Positions 1 to 8,546 of a DNA stretch of 64,000 bases are shown in pieces. The first letter of the stretch is position 1. Every line of letters starts with the position of its first letter. The DNA is from FEN-1219 sp036563665. Its GTDB lineage: Bacteria > Pseudomonadota > Gammaproteobacteria > Steroidobacterales > Rariloculaceae. The notes below the pieces were generated by a model that worked only from the letters and a program-made list of their open reading frames with translations, searched no databases and was not told where the DNA came from. The position numbers and the translations under genes are program-made. The DNA lies in the NCBI GenBank assembly GCA_036563665.1, contig DATCLY010000025.1, positions 26,077 through 90,076 of the forward strand. The letters run 5' to 3'.

Positions 1-134
1 AGACGCGCAACTCGCGGCGAGCCAAAGGCATACGCGCCGCCCGCGCCCCTGCGGCGCCGCCGCACGGAACGATCGCCGCACCGTAAAGCGGCACGCGCTG
101 CTACGGCCGCCCCACGAGAGGGCAGACGGGCGCG

Positions 135-420
135 CTAGTCGGCGCCGACCGCCTGGAGCCGCGCGAGCACCACGTCCTTCAGCAGCCGCAGCAGCTCGTC
201 GCGCAGGTAGAGCGCCGCGTGCCCGGCGCCCGGGGTCACGACGAGCTCGGCGTGCGGCGCGCGAACGTCCGCGACGTAGCGCTCGACCTCTGCCGTGGCG
301 GTGTAGGTGTCTTCCTCGCGCGGCGAGCGCCGCCTGCTCCGCCGCGGTCGGCGCGTTCAGATGCGCCGACGCGACGACCTCGTCGTCGATCGACGCCCAC
401 GGCGACGGCCAGCCTGATGA
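135..420 (-). pseudogene. decayed alpha/beta-hydrolase tail
   Basis: Reading leftward to a TAG at 137-135 gives about 60 residues that look like the C-terminus of an alpha/beta hydrolase. A stretch with the sense ERYVADVRAPHAELV is followed by PGAGHAALYLRDELLR, the usual strand, catalytic-His loop and final helix. Upstream, around 330-415, protein-like sequence (WPSPWASIDDEVVASAHL) lies in another frame, so at least one frameshift or deletion separates the parts. There is no nucleophile elbow and no start codon. I see it as a relic of a lost serine hydrolase; the parent gene is not identifiable. Confidence 0.5.
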
Positions 421-650
421 TTCTGAAGCACAATCTCACGGGCGATCCGGTCCTCGAGACGCCGCCGTTCGCGGAGCGGCGCAATCGGATACGCGGGCGC
501 TGAAGCCACGCACGCCCGCATCCGACTCCGTCATCGCGTGCATTGCACGACCCGTTGCGGTTCGAGCTCTGCTCGCGCGTGCGGGCGCGTCATCCGCGGA
601 ACCCCTGCGCGCGTTACTCGGCCCGTCGCCCGGCACGAAGGATCGAAACC
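421..650. other. intergenic stretch without a supported gene
   Basis: Between the hydrolase relic and the first intact gene I see only GC-driven open frames with arginine-rich, low-complexity translations. No ribosome binding site, RNA gene or clear promoter hexamers stand out, although the promoter of the downstream hydrolase gene must lie here. Confidence 0.4.
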
Positions 651-1787
651 ATGCCGCATGACGCGCCGTCGAGATCGCTGATTCGCACCGCCTCCATCCT
701 TCTCCTGCTGCTCGCGGCCGCCGCGGTGCGCGCGCAGACCGCGCGCGAACCGCCGCCCCAGCCGGCGCAAGGGCCGGGCGGCAGCGAGTACGCGTATCAG
801 CGCGTCCAGACCGCCGCTCATGGCGAAGGCAACGACCGCTACTGGATCTTCACGCCGGCCGGCCGCACGGCCGCCGTCGCCGTGCCGCAAGGCGCGACCG
901 AGATACCTGTCGTGGTGTTTTTGCACGGCTGGGGCGCGATGAATCCCGCCCACTACGGCGCGTGGATCGAGCATCTGGTGCGGCGGGGACACACGGTGAT
1001 CTACCCGCAGTATCAGGAGTCGCTGCGCGTGCCGCCCGCCGCGATGATCGAGCACGCGGTCGCGGCGGTGCGGGAAGCGTTCCGTCGCCTCGGCGAGCCG
1101 CCCCGCTGGGCCGTGGTCGGTCACTCGCTGGGCGGCACGATCGCGGCGAATCTCGCGGCGCGCTCCGCCGCGGTGGGCCTGCCTCCGCCCACCCTGGTGC
1201 TCGCGGTCGAGCCCGGCATGCAGCCGCCGGGAAAGCGCTCGGCCGGCGGCCGCGCTGCCGTGCCGCTCGACGATCTAAGCAACCTGCCGCGCGATGTCGT
1301 GCTCGTGACCGTCGCAGGCGACCGCGATACCCTGGTCGGCGACACCGCCGCGCGGCTGATCTTCGCCCGCGCGACCGGCGTCGCGCCCACGCACAAGCGC
1401 TACGTCGTCGTGCCCTCCGACGAGCACGGCTCGCCGCCGATCATCGCGGACCACCGCGCGCCGGCCGCGCGCGACGACGACTTCGACCTGCTCGACCGAC
1501 CCGAGCGCAACGCGGGCCGCGGGTCACGCCTCGTGGAGCGGCGGCTCTGCGGTGGAGACTGCGACGCGCTCGAGGCGACCGACCGCGGCGCCGTCGGCGC
1601 AATCGACTGGTATGCGTTCTGGAAGCTCGCCGACGGACTGATCGGCATCGCCGCGGCGGGCGGCGCGCAACCGTTCACCGCCGAGAACGAACGCATGCTG
1701 GCCGACATGGGCCGGTGGAGCGACGGCACGCCGGTGCGGCCGCTCGAGATCCACGCGACGCTGCCCGCAGCAGCCGGACGGCGCTGA
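651..1787 (+). CDS. exported alpha/beta hydrolase
   Basis: 378-residue protein. I start at the ATG at 651 because an N-terminal signal peptide (ILLLLLAAAAVRAQ, cleavage near residue 29) begins there; the open frame continues upstream but without family character. HGWG at residues 92-95 is the oxyanion-hole strand loop and GHSLGG at 157-162 is the nucleophile elbow with Ser159. A later DEHGSPP segment probably carries the catalytic His. The fold matches chlorophyllase/dienelactone-hydrolase-like esterases acting in the periplasm. The substrate cannot be told from sequence. It appears monocistronic; the following gene has its own -10 element. Confidence 0.8.
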   Translation: MPHDAPSRSLIRTASILLLLLAAAAVRAQTAREPPPQPAQGPGGSEYAYQRVQTAAHGEGNDRYWIFTPAGRTAAVAVPQGATEIPVVVFLHGWGAMNPAHYGAWIEHLVRRGHTVIYPQYQESLRVPPAAMIEHAVAAVREAFRRLGEPPRWAVVGHSLGGTIAANLAARSAAVGLPPPTLVLAVEPGMQPPGKRSAGGRAAVPLDDLSNLPRDVVLVTVAGDRDTLVGDTAARLIFARATGVAPTHKRYVVVPSDEHGSPPIIADHRAPAARDDDFDLLDRPERNAGRGSRLVERRLCGGDCDALEATDRGAVGAIDWYAFWKLADGLIGIAAAGGAQPFTAENERMLADMGRWSDGTPVRPLEIHATLPAAAGRR

Positions 1788-1836
1788 TCCCGGCTCGCGC
1801 GCGGAACGATCCGGAACGCCTTCCGAGGCGATGCGG

Positions 1837-1966
1837 CTAGAGGAGCGGCGCCACGAAGCGATAGCCGTGGCCGTGGATCGTCTTGATGATGCTCTGGCAG
1901 GTGAGATCGTCGCCGACGGCGCGACGCAACCGGATGGCTTGTTCCATCGGCTGCCCCAGGTCTCCA
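1837..1966 (-). pseudogene. remnant of a winged-helix (OmpR/CadC-type) DNA-binding domain
   Basis: Reading leftward to a TAG at 1839-1837, the last ~35 residues (LRRAVGDDLTCQSIIKTI, then HGHGYRFVAP) are the recognition helix and C-terminal wing of a Trans_reg_C winged-helix domain. An in-frame ATG at 1947 would give only 36 residues, and upstream sequence in the same frame quickly loses the family pattern. The first half of the domain and any sensor part are gone. It lies between two intact rightward genes, so I read it as a leftover of a deleted regulator rather than a functional peptide. Confidence 0.55.
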
Positions 1967-2030
1967 CGCCGATGTTACCGCGAAACGGCGACGCAGACGG
2001 CGCCCGCGATCGAGCGATACGCCCCTACGC

Positions 2031-2036
2031 TAGAAT
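2031..2036 (+). promoter_or_regulatory. -10 element before the propeller gene
   Basis: TAGAAT (5 of 6 matches to TATAAT), 41 bases before the ATG at 2077, would start a transcript near 2043. No good -35 hexamer is visible 16-18 bases upstream. Confidence 0.4.
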
Positions 2037-2076
2037 GCGGTCACGTGCTCACTCGCAGAACAACAAGGATCACCCC

Positions 2077-3162
2077 ATGAAATCGCGCATCGTCCTCGCC
2101 GTGCTCTTGGGCTGCGCGGCCTCCGCCGCCCTCGCGCAGAGCCCCTCTTCCGCCTTCGATCGCGGCAACAGCCTGCAGGCCTGGCAGGACCCGGGGCTGC
2201 CCGCCGTGCTCGAGCGCTGCGCGACGCCGCCTGCGCCCTTCAGGCTCGGCGGCGGCGGTGGCGGTGGAGCGGCGGATGCGTCGCCTCCTCCTCCACCCGC
2301 GCTGCCGACGTCGCACGAGATCCCCGGCGTGATCGCCGCGGGGCAGACGTGGAAAGTCGTGTGGTCGTGGGAAGGCAACAACGCGGACGGCATCATCGCC
2401 GGCGACGACGGCACGATGCTCTTCGCCAACAACGACGCGAGCAACGTGATGCGCCTCGACCCCGCCACGGGCCTCGCCACCGTCATCCACGAGAACACCA
2501 ACACCGGCGGCGCCCTCTCGCGCAGCAAGAACGGTGCGCTGTTCCTCGCGGCCCGCGGGCTCAACTCCGCCATCATCCAGCTCGAGCCCGAGCGCAAGGT
2601 GCACGCGAGCACGTTCCGCGGCGAGCCGCTCGAGTGCGTGGGCGGCGTGCTGAACGACCTCGCCGCGGACAGCCGCGGCGGCGTGTACTTCACCGTGACC
2701 GGGACGGGCCTGTTCTATGCGGATCCTCAGGGGGTCGTGTCGCAGCACGGCGAAGGCATCGCCGCCGCCAACGGCGTCGTCCTGTCGCCGGACGAGCGCA
2801 CGCTGTACGTCACGAACGGCGCCCTCGTGCTCGCCTTCGACGTGCGGCCCGACGGCTCGCTCACGAATCAGCGCGAGCTCGGCCGGCTGCGCGGCGGCCA
2901 GTCGGGCGACGGCTCGGCAGTGGATCAGGAGGGGCGCCTCTACGTGAGCACCGGCGCCTCCGTGGACGTGTTCACGCCTCAGGGCGAGTTCCTGGGCAGC
3001 ATACCGGGGCCCCGGGGACTGCACGGCGTGGCGTTCGGCGGACGCGACAAGAAGACCTTGTACGGCATCGTCTTCTATGGCGGCTGGGGCACGCCGAGCG
3101 CCAGGAATCAGGTGATCGCAATTCCCACCATCGCCCAGGGCTACACGGGACGCGCGAAATAG
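2077..3162 (+). CDS. exported SMP-30/gluconolactonase-like beta-propeller protein
   Basis: 361 residues starting at the ATG at 2077, where a signal peptide begins (MKSRIVLAVLLGCAASAALA). A glycine run and a proline run (residues ~58-75) form a flexible linker. After that come repeated propeller strands: DGTMLFANNDASNVMRLD, GGALSRSKNGALFLAA, NDLAADSRGGVYFT, ANGVVLSPDERTLYVTNG. This is the SMP-30/LRE pattern, in which a bound metal sits in the central channel of a six-bladed propeller and the enzymes act as lactonases or esterases. The specific reaction is unknown. A strong hairpin follows the stop. Confidence 0.8.
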   Translation: MKSRIVLAVLLGCAASAALAQSPSSAFDRGNSLQAWQDPGLPAVLERCATPPAPFRLGGGGGGGAADASPPPPPALPTSHEIPGVIAAGQTWKVVWSWEGNNADGIIAGDDGTMLFANNDASNVMRLDPATGLATVIHENTNTGGALSRSKNGALFLAARGLNSAIIQLEPERKVHASTFRGEPLECVGGVLNDLAADSRGGVYFTVTGTGLFYADPQGVVSQHGEGIAAANGVVLSPDERTLYVTNGALVLAFDVRPDGSLTNQRELGRLRGGQSGDGSAVDQEGRLYVSTGASVDVFTPQGEFLGSIPGPRGLHGVAFGGRDKKTLYGIVFYGGWGTPSARNQVIAIPTIAQGYTGRAK

Positions 3163-3181
3163 CGCGTTCCTCGGCGCTCGC

Positions 3182-3208
3182 GGCCGGCGGCGACGACCGC
3201 CGCCGGCC
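3182..3208 (+). terminator. terminator-like hairpin
   Basis: Perfect 11-bp inverted repeat (GGCCGGCGGCG at 3182-3192, complement at 3198-3208, 5-base loop), 20 bases after the propeller stop codon. There is no T-tract, so Rho-independent activity is only presumed. Confidence 0.5.
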
Positions 3209-3307
3209 ATCGTCGCTCGGCTCGCCCTTTCGATCGCGGGCTTGGCAAGGTACTTTATGGCTGGCGGCCGGCGTCCACGTCTCCGCCGGCGCCGGAGGGG
3301 AGCGACG

Positions 3308-4750
3308 ATGCATGGAATTACGCCGATCACACGCGCCGCGCTGCTGAGCGGCATCGCAGCCACGCTTCTCGCGGCCGCGGCTCACGCGCAGATCAACGAC
3401 TCCATCCGCGGCCGCCCGAGCGAGGCCAACCACTTCATCGAGACGCCGCGCGGCTGGAAGCACCCCATGACGCCGTGGGGCGAGCCCGACATCCGGGCCA
3501 ACCTGAACATGATGCAGGCGGCCGGCGTGCCGCTCGAGCGGTGCGCAAACAGCTACCGCCCCGGCGCTCCTCCCTGCGACATGAACAAGGTGTGGCTCAC
3601 CGAGGAGGAGTACCAGGAGCGCTGGGCGGCGCTCGAGCGCCCCGATCGCTACCAGCAGGCCATCTCGCAGGGCGATTTCGGCGCCGCCATCCAGGCGGCC
3701 GTCACGGACCCCGCCATCCCGCAGCGGCAGACGAACCTCATCGTCGATCCGCCGAACGGCCTGCTGCCCCCGCTCACCGAGGAAGGCAAGCGCCGCGCCC
3801 GCCTCATGGGCAGCGACTGGGCGCTGCCGGGCGAGGACATCGTGTTCGACTCGCTGAACGACTTCGACAGCTGGGACCGCTGCATCACGCGCGGCATGCC
3901 GTCGATGATGATGCCTTACCGCTACAACGGCGGGTTCCGCATCCTGCAAGCGCCCGGCTACGTCATCTTCGACATCGAGATGATCCACGAGGCGCGGATC
4001 ATTCCGACGGACGGCCGCCCGCCGCTGCCGTCGCAGATCAAGCAGTGGCTCGGCGAGTCGCGCGGGCACTGGGAGGGCAACACGCTCGTGGTCGAGACCA
4101 CCAACTACAAGGTGGGCCCGCCCATGATCAACCTCGCCGTGGTCGGCTCGCCGCCGGGCAATCGGTTCCCCATCAGCGAGCAGATGAAGACCACCGAGCG
4201 CATCGTGCGCCTGAACGACGAGTGGTGGCTCTACGAGATCACCACCGAGGATCCGGTGATCCTCACGCGGCCGTTCACCGTGCGCTATCCGATGCGCCAC
4301 GACCCCAACTACTGGTGGTCGGAGTACGCGTGCCACGAGGACAACACCATCGTCCGCAACTACGTCACCACCAACCGCTACGAGCTCGCGAACCCCACGC
4401 CAGAGCCGCCGCAGCCGCCCGTGCAGGTGTCGCCCGAGGTGGCCGACGCCCTCGCCGGACGGTGGGTGGGCCGGCCGCGCATCGTCACCATCGACGTGGA
4501 CATCGAGCTCGAGTTCACGAAGAACCCGGACGGCACCGTCAACGGCAAGCTGATCGGCACCAACCTCGGGAAGATCGACAAGCCGCTGCGCGACTTCAAG
4601 ATCGAGGGCCGCCACATCAGCTTCCAGCTGCCGAACATTCAGCCGTGGAACATCGACGGCAATCTCACCCAGGACGGCAAGATCTCGGCCGTCGTGTTCA
4701 GCATCCAGGGCGGCGCGCCGGTGACGTTCGAGCGCGTCTCGGGGAGCTGA
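3308..4750 (+). CDS. exported conserved protein of unknown function
   Basis: 480 residues. The start is the ATG at 3308, preceded by a GGAGGGG ribosome site and followed by a signal peptide (ALLSGIAATLLAAAAHA). The mature part has no enzyme motif I can name. It has a distinctive middle section, GMPSMMMPYRYNGGFRIL, and GESRGHWEGNTLVVETT, a pattern I know from large families of uncharacterised secreted proteins in Proteobacteria and Acidobacteria. The C-terminal ~95 residues (from VADALAGRWVG) look like a separate small beta domain. It is probably periplasmic. It is flanked by hairpins on both sides, so likely transcribed alone. Confidence 0.75.
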   Translation: MHGITPITRAALLSGIAATLLAAAAHAQINDSIRGRPSEANHFIETPRGWKHPMTPWGEPDIRANLNMMQAAGVPLERCANSYRPGAPPCDMNKVWLTEEEYQERWAALERPDRYQQAISQGDFGAAIQAAVTDPAIPQRQTNLIVDPPNGLLPPLTEEGKRRARLMGSDWALPGEDIVFDSLNDFDSWDRCITRGMPSMMMPYRYNGGFRILQAPGYVIFDIEMIHEARIIPTDGRPPLPSQIKQWLGESRGHWEGNTLVVETTNYKVGPPMINLAVVGSPPGNRFPISEQMKTTERIVRLNDEWWLYEITTEDPVILTRPFTVRYPMRHDPNYWWSEYACHEDNTIVRNYVTTNRYELANPTPEPPQPPVQVSPEVADALAGRWVGRPRIVTIDVDIELEFTKNPDGTVNGKLIGTNLGKIDKPLRDFKIEGRHISFQLPNIQPWNIDGNLTQDGKISAVVFSIQGGAPVTFERVSGS

Positions 4751-4770
4751 GGCAGCGCCGGACGGCGAAT

Positions 4771-4799
4771 GCCCGCGGCCTGGGGTCAGGGCCGCGGGC
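4771..4799 (+). terminator. terminator-like hairpin
   Basis: Perfect 10-bp stem (GCCCGCGGCC at 4771-4780, complement at 4790-4799) with a 9-base loop, 21 bases after the preceding stop. No T-run follows. Confidence 0.5.
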
Positions 4800-4811
4800 G
4801 CATCCCGGGGC

Positions 4812-4849
4812 TTGACCGCGGGATCGTCCAAAGCTGATTATCGAATCAG
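4812..4849 (+). promoter_or_regulatory. candidate promoter with overlapping inverted-repeat operator
   Basis: TTGACC (4812-4817) and GATTAT (4836-4841) are separated by 18 bases. A 6-bp palindrome, CTGATT-ATCG-AATCAG (4834-4849), lies over the -10 hexamer, where a repressor would block RNA polymerase. The ATG of the next gene is at 4875. The local AT-richness contrasts with the surroundings. Confidence 0.4.
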
Positions 4850-4874
4850 AAATAACCAGCCTCAGGGGGCACCG

Positions 4875-5381
4875 ATGAGAATACGAACAACCTTCTGCAT
4901 GTTGGCCACCCTCGCGCTCAGCGGCGCCGCGTTCGCGCAAACGCCGGTCCGCGGCGTCGACGACCCCGAGTCGCTGTTCGTCGACGACGACCCCACGATT
5001 CACCGCAACAAGCAAGCGGCGCTGCACATCATGCGCGAGCTGCTGCAATGCGGGCAGTGGGAGCGCTCCGGCGAGTGGCTCACCGACCGCTACATCCAGC
5101 ACAACCCCAATGCCGCGGACGGCCGCGAGGCGGTGGTGCGCTTCTTCACCGAGGTGCTGAGGCAGCCGCGCACCGAGAACTGCGGCAAGCTCACCACGCC
5201 CGTGACGAAGGTGGTCGCCGAGGACGACATCGTCGTCGTGATGATCGCACGCGAGTACGACGATCCCCGCCGGCCGGGGCAGAAGTACTCCACCACGTGG
5301 TTCGACGCCTGGCGCTTCGTCGACGGCAAGGCCGACGAGCACTGGGACCCGGCGACCATCGCGCCGCCGCAGGGGAACTAG
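4875..5381 (+). CDS. exported SnoaL-like (NTF2 fold) protein
   Basis: 168 residues from the ATG at 4875, preceded by a GGGGG ribosome site; signal peptide MRIRTTFCMLATLALSGAAFA. The mature part matches SnoaL-like proteins of the NTF2 fold: GEWLTDRYIQHNPNAADG (the typical YIQHNP motif), then REAVVRFF and a curved sheet ending DAWRFVDGKADEHWD. Cytoplasmic relatives include polyketide cyclases and predicted aldol-condensation enzymes; the exported versions are uncharacterised. A palindromic operator candidate suggests dedicated regulation. Confidence 0.8.
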   Translation: MRIRTTFCMLATLALSGAAFAQTPVRGVDDPESLFVDDDPTIHRNKQAALHIMRELLQCGQWERSGEWLTDRYIQHNPNAADGREAVVRFFTEVLRQPRTENCGKLTTPVTKVVAEDDIVVVMIAREYDDPRRPGQKYSTTWFDAWRFVDGKADEHWDPATIAPPQGN

Positions 5382-5393
5382 CCGATCCGCACC

Positions 5394-5422
5394 GGCGCTG
5401 CGCGGCGCGGCCGCGCAGCGCC
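5394..5422 (+). terminator. terminator-like hairpin
   Basis: Perfect 13-bp stem (GGCGCTGCGCGGC at 5394-5406, complement at 5410-5422) with a 3-base loop, starting 12 bases after the SnoaL-like stop codon. No T-tract. Confidence 0.5.
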
Positions 5423-5500
5423 GCACGACCACGCCGGCTGCTTGCGGCGGCCGCTGCACTGCGGGACGATGGCCGCCGCGCATCAGGGGGAGCTCGAGCG

Positions 5501-6418
5501 ATGACCACAAGAACAATTTCGCCGGCGCTCGGGATCGCAGCGCTCGCCTTCGCGGGCCTCGCGTCCGCTCAGCCGCCGCCCGGCATCACGCCCGAGATGA
5601 TCGCCACGGCGCTGCCGCTCGAAGGCGCGCCGCTCGCCGAGCCCGGACCCTACGAAGTCACGTCCGAGCCGGCATTCGGCTCGCCCGGCCACGTGGTCTT
5701 CCGCCCGGCGGATCTCGGCGCCTTCCCCGCCCAGGACACCTTGCCGGTGATGGCGTGGGGGAACGGCGGCTGCGCCATCGACAGCACGCGCTACAGCGGA
5801 TTCCTCTCGACCATCGCGTCGCACGGCTTCCTCGTGCTCGCGACGGCCGCCGTGGAGGGCGAGCCCCGCCGGCAAGCCACGGCCGACGACCTGCGCGCGG
5901 CGCTCGACTGGGCCGAAGCGGAGAACGCGCGCGCCGGCTCGCCGCTGCGCGGCAAGATCGCCACCGACCGCATGGCGGTGATGGGACAGTCCTGCGGGGG
6001 CGTGCTATCGATCACGCTGGGCTCGGACCCGCGGGTCGACACGATCGGGGTCTTCAACTCCGGCGTGCGGCCCCCGCGGCCCGACGCCGACCCGCGCTTC
6101 CCCACGACCGACGCCCTGGCGAAAGTCCACGGGCCCGTGCTGCTGATCAACGGCCACGAGCGGGATTTCATGATGGAGGCGTCGGCGCACAACTTCGAGG
6201 TCATCGACCACGTGCCCGTCTTCTACGGCGCCCGCCACAACGCGGGCCACACTGCGACGGTGTTCCACCCGGGCGGCGGCGAGTACGCGAACGTCGCCGC
6301 GAGCTGGCTGCGCTTCACGCTGAAGGGCGACGCGGCGGCCGGCGCGATGTTCGTCGGCGACGACTGCAGCCTCTGCACGAACGAGAACTGGGAGACGCGG
6401 GCCAAGGGGCTCGACTAG
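5501..6418 (+). CDS. exported alpha/beta hydrolase (dienelactone/PET-hydrolase-like)
   Basis: 305 residues from the ATG at 5501, behind AGGGGGAGC; signal peptide MTTRTISPALGIAALAFAGLASA. NGGCAID near residues 88-94 forms the oxyanion region. GQSCGG at 162-167 is the nucleophile elbow (Ser164), followed by GVFNSG and a late HNAGHTAT segment that probably carries the catalytic His. The layout resembles chlorophyllase and polyester-hydrolase-like enzymes. Four Cys near the C-terminus and in the elbow could form disulfides in the periplasm. It converges on the next leftward gene 28 bases away. Confidence 0.8.
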   Translation: MTTRTISPALGIAALAFAGLASAQPPPGITPEMIATALPLEGAPLAEPGPYEVTSEPAFGSPGHVVFRPADLGAFPAQDTLPVMAWGNGGCAIDSTRYSGFLSTIASHGFLVLATAAVEGEPRRQATADDLRAALDWAEAENARAGSPLRGKIATDRMAVMGQSCGGVLSITLGSDPRVDTIGVFNSGVRPPRPDADPRFPTTDALAKVHGPVLLINGHERDFMMEASAHNFEVIDHVPVFYGARHNAGHTATVFHPGGGEYANVAASWLRFTLKGDAAAGAMFVGDDCSLCTNENWETRAKGLD

Positions 6419-6446
6419 CGCCCGCCCCTCCCGGCCGCGCCGGCGG

Positions 6447-7169
6447 TCAGACGGCGTCCGCGGCGATGCCGATCACGATGAGCACGGCGTAGTCCTGCTT
6501 GTCGCAGCCCTCCACCGGCGGCATCGGCGCCCCCGGCGCCACGGGGAACGCGGACGACGGGGCCTTCGCCGGCGAGCACGAGCCGTGTGCTGCCGCGGGC
6601 CGGTAGCGCGCGGAGCGGCAGCGCAGATGAGTCACGTCGTAGATCGTGGCGCCGTCCGCGAGCGCCCAGCGCTGCCTGCCGTCCGCGTCCGGAGCGTCAA
6701 CGGTCAGCACGCTCTTCGCGTCGCGGTTGCCGGTGACCATGTAATGACCGGGAGGCAACGGGAACTCCGGCGCCTCCATGATCAGGCCGTGCTCCTCGAG
6801 CCACCAGTCGTCCGCGTCGAACTTCCAGCGCGCCGGGGCGACGCCAGTGGCGCGCAGCCGATCGTAGTGCTCGAGGCTCACGCCGCGCGGGCCGGGATCC
6901 AGCCGCCACAACCCCCAGAGGTGGGCGTTGTCCCCGGACGTGGCATCGGGTTCGCCGAGCGCGGCGATGAACTGCGTGGGGATCCGCTGGAACCTCATGG
7001 GGCGGTCGCCCGCCGCTCGCACGGCCTGCGCGAGCGCGGCCGGCGGCAGCGCCGCGGCCAGCGCCGTGGCGGCCCCGGCCTTCAGGAACGCGCGGCGCCC
7101 CCAGCCCGCGCCATCCGTAAGCCGCTCCGTGAATCCGCGTCTCCGATCGAGCCCGTGCTTCCGCCCCAT
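6447..7169 (-). CDS. Tat-exported protein of unknown function
   Basis: 240 residues. The ATG at 7169 follows GGAGGTGTGCC, and RRAFLKAG at residues 25-32 with a following hydrophobic stretch and ALAQA is a twin-arginine signal. The mature region has Trp-rich segments (HLWGLWRLDPG, WKFDADDWWLEEHGL) and four C-terminal Cys (CRS, GSCS, EGCDKQ). I cannot assign a family. The Tat route suggests folding or cofactor loading before export. Its start overlaps the end of the upstream gene by 88 bases, so the two are co-transcribed. Confidence 0.7.
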   Translation of the reverse strand: MGRKHGLDRRRGFTERLTDGAGWGRRAFLKAGAATALAAALPPAALAQAVRAAGDRPMRFQRIPTQFIAALGEPDATSGDNAHLWGLWRLDPGPRGVSLEHYDRLRATGVAPARWKFDADDWWLEEHGLIMEAPEFPLPPGHYMVTGNRDAKSVLTVDAPDADGRQRWALADGATIYDVTHLRCRSARYRPAAAHGSCSPAKAPSSAFPVAPGAPMPPVEGCDKQDYAVLIVIGIAADAV

Positions 7170-7987
7170 GGCACACCTCCATCTCTCGGCTCCGGCGTCG
7201 CTCCGGCCAATGTACCAGCTTCCACGCGGGCAGGCGCCGCTCTTCCCTCCGGCTCCACCGTGCAGCCCCGCTCGGCCTCCTCGAAGCCCTCGAACAAGCG
7301 CGCCGCGCCGGCCCCGGCGAGCGTCTCGATGCGATGCGGCTGCCCCTTCTCCACCGTGTAACGCGCGAGCGCGCCGCGGGCACGCAGGAACTCGGCCTCG
7401 CGCTGCATCTCGCTGTGCCAGGGGAACTCGTCGCGTTCCCCGATGTAGAGGAACACGCAGAGGCTCGACAGCGCGATCAGCTTCGCGTCGGTGGGCTGCC
7501 AGAGGTAGCCCGGGAACGCCGTGACGGAGCGGAAATACTGCGGGTGCTTCGCCGCCACGTGCAGCGCCGAGATGCCGCCGTTCGACGGCCCGGCGACGTG
7601 GAACTTGCGCTCCTCGATGCGGTACTCGCCGAGGATCATCTCGAGGAACTCGGGGAAGATGCGGTCGCCTTCGCGGAAGAACTGCTCGCCGTCCGGCGCC
7701 GCGGGCGCCACCACGATGTAGCCGCGCCGCTCCGCTTCCGCGCGGAAGTTGCGCTCGAGCGTGCGGTCCACCGTGTCCATGGTCTGCGGGCCGCCGCCGA
7801 ACACGAGCACGGCCGGGTATTCCTTCTCGGGGTCGTAATCGGCGGGCAGGACGACCTTGTAGTGAACCGTGGCGCCGGCCACCCGCATGACCTGCTCGAG
7901 CACCTCGGCGATGGCGGCCTGCGACGCGACGAGGGCCGCCAACGCGAACGCCGTTGGCCAGCAACCGCTGATGGTTCTTGCCGCCAT
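7082..7987 (-). CDS. exported alpha/beta hydrolase-fold esterase/peptidase
   Basis: 301 residues from the ATG at 7987; this start has a GGGGGG ribosome site six bases upstream, better than the ATG at 7993. Signal peptide about 1-27. Features: YKVVLPADYDPEKEYP, a GGGP oxyanion turn (64-67), GPSNGG nucleophile elbow (133-138, Ser135) and GQPHRIETL, probably with the catalytic His. It belongs with predicted peptidases and polyhydroxybutyrate-depolymerase-like esterases. The last ~65 residues after ERGCTVEPEG are low complexity and overlap the next gene, so the true end may once have been shorter. Confidence 0.75.
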   Translation of the reverse strand: MAARTISGCWPTAFALAALVASQAAIAEVLEQVMRVAGATVHYKVVLPADYDPEKEYPAVLVFGGGPQTMDTVDRTLERNFRAEAERRGYIVVAPAAPDGEQFFREGDRIFPEFLEMILGEYRIEERKFHVAGPSNGGISALHVAAKHPQYFRSVTAFPGYLWQPTDAKLIALSSLCVFLYIGERDEFPWHSEMQREAEFLRARGALARYTVEKGQPHRIETLAGAGAARLFEGFEEAERGCTVEPEGRAAPARVEAGTLAGATPEPRDGGVPWGGSTGSIGDADSRSGLRMARAGGAARS

Positions 7988-8084
7988 CGGCATCCCCCCA
8001 CTGCGTGGCGTTACGCCTTCATACAACGCCCGGCATCCGCTGACAATCGCGGTTTACCGAGCGAGCCCGCAATCGCCGAAGCCG

Positions 8085-8546
8085 TCAGCGTTCGCCGCGC
8101 GGCCGCAGCATCCACGGCCACGTCACGGCATGCAGCACGATCGCGGCCAGGGCGCCGAGCGCTACCAGCACGAAGAGATAGGGAGGCGAATACCAGCCCG
8201 TCCTGCCCGGGAAATTCCCGGCCAGGAAATCGAAGCCGTTGACCACGTAGCGGTAGACCCCGTAGGCCGAGAACGCGAAGGCGAGCAGCGTGAACGCGAG
8301 CGCGAGCCACACGCCCGGACGCCAGTCGAGCGCGGCCGCCACGGCGGCCGCGAGGTAACAGAGCCCCACGAGGCCCGCGAACAGCAGCAGCGAGCCGGGG
8401 TAGATGAGCCAGAAGAGCACCAGCACGCCGACGGCCACGGCGAGCTGGATGGCCTTGAGCCACGCCGTCGCCGACGAGGCCGATGGCCGCGGCTCTCGTG
8501 CTACTTCTTGCCCCAGAGCTCTTCGAGCCGTGCCGGCCGGCCGCAT
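8085..8546 (-). CDS. small membrane protein, unknown function
   Basis: About 140-153 residues with four hydrophobic segments: AIQLAVAVGVLVLFWLIY, LLLFAGLVGLCYLAAAVAAA, VWLALAFTLLAFAFSAYGV and LFVLVALGALAAIVLHAVTW. It ends in a basic tail. The only ATG in frame lies inside the 3' end of msrA (8546), giving a 46-base overlap and a non-hydrophobic 35-residue leader. A shorter form from a GTG near the first segment is possible. Being directly downstream of msrA in the same direction, it is likely co-transcribed. No family recognised. Confidence 0.55.
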   Translation of the reverse strand: MRPAGTARRALGQEVAREPRPSASSATAWLKAIQLAVAVGVLVLFWLIYPGSLLLFAGLVGLCYLAAAVAAALDWRPGVWLALAFTLLAFAFSAYGVYRYVVNGFDFLAGNFPGRTGWYSPPYLFVLVALGALAAIVLHAVTWPWMLRPRGER

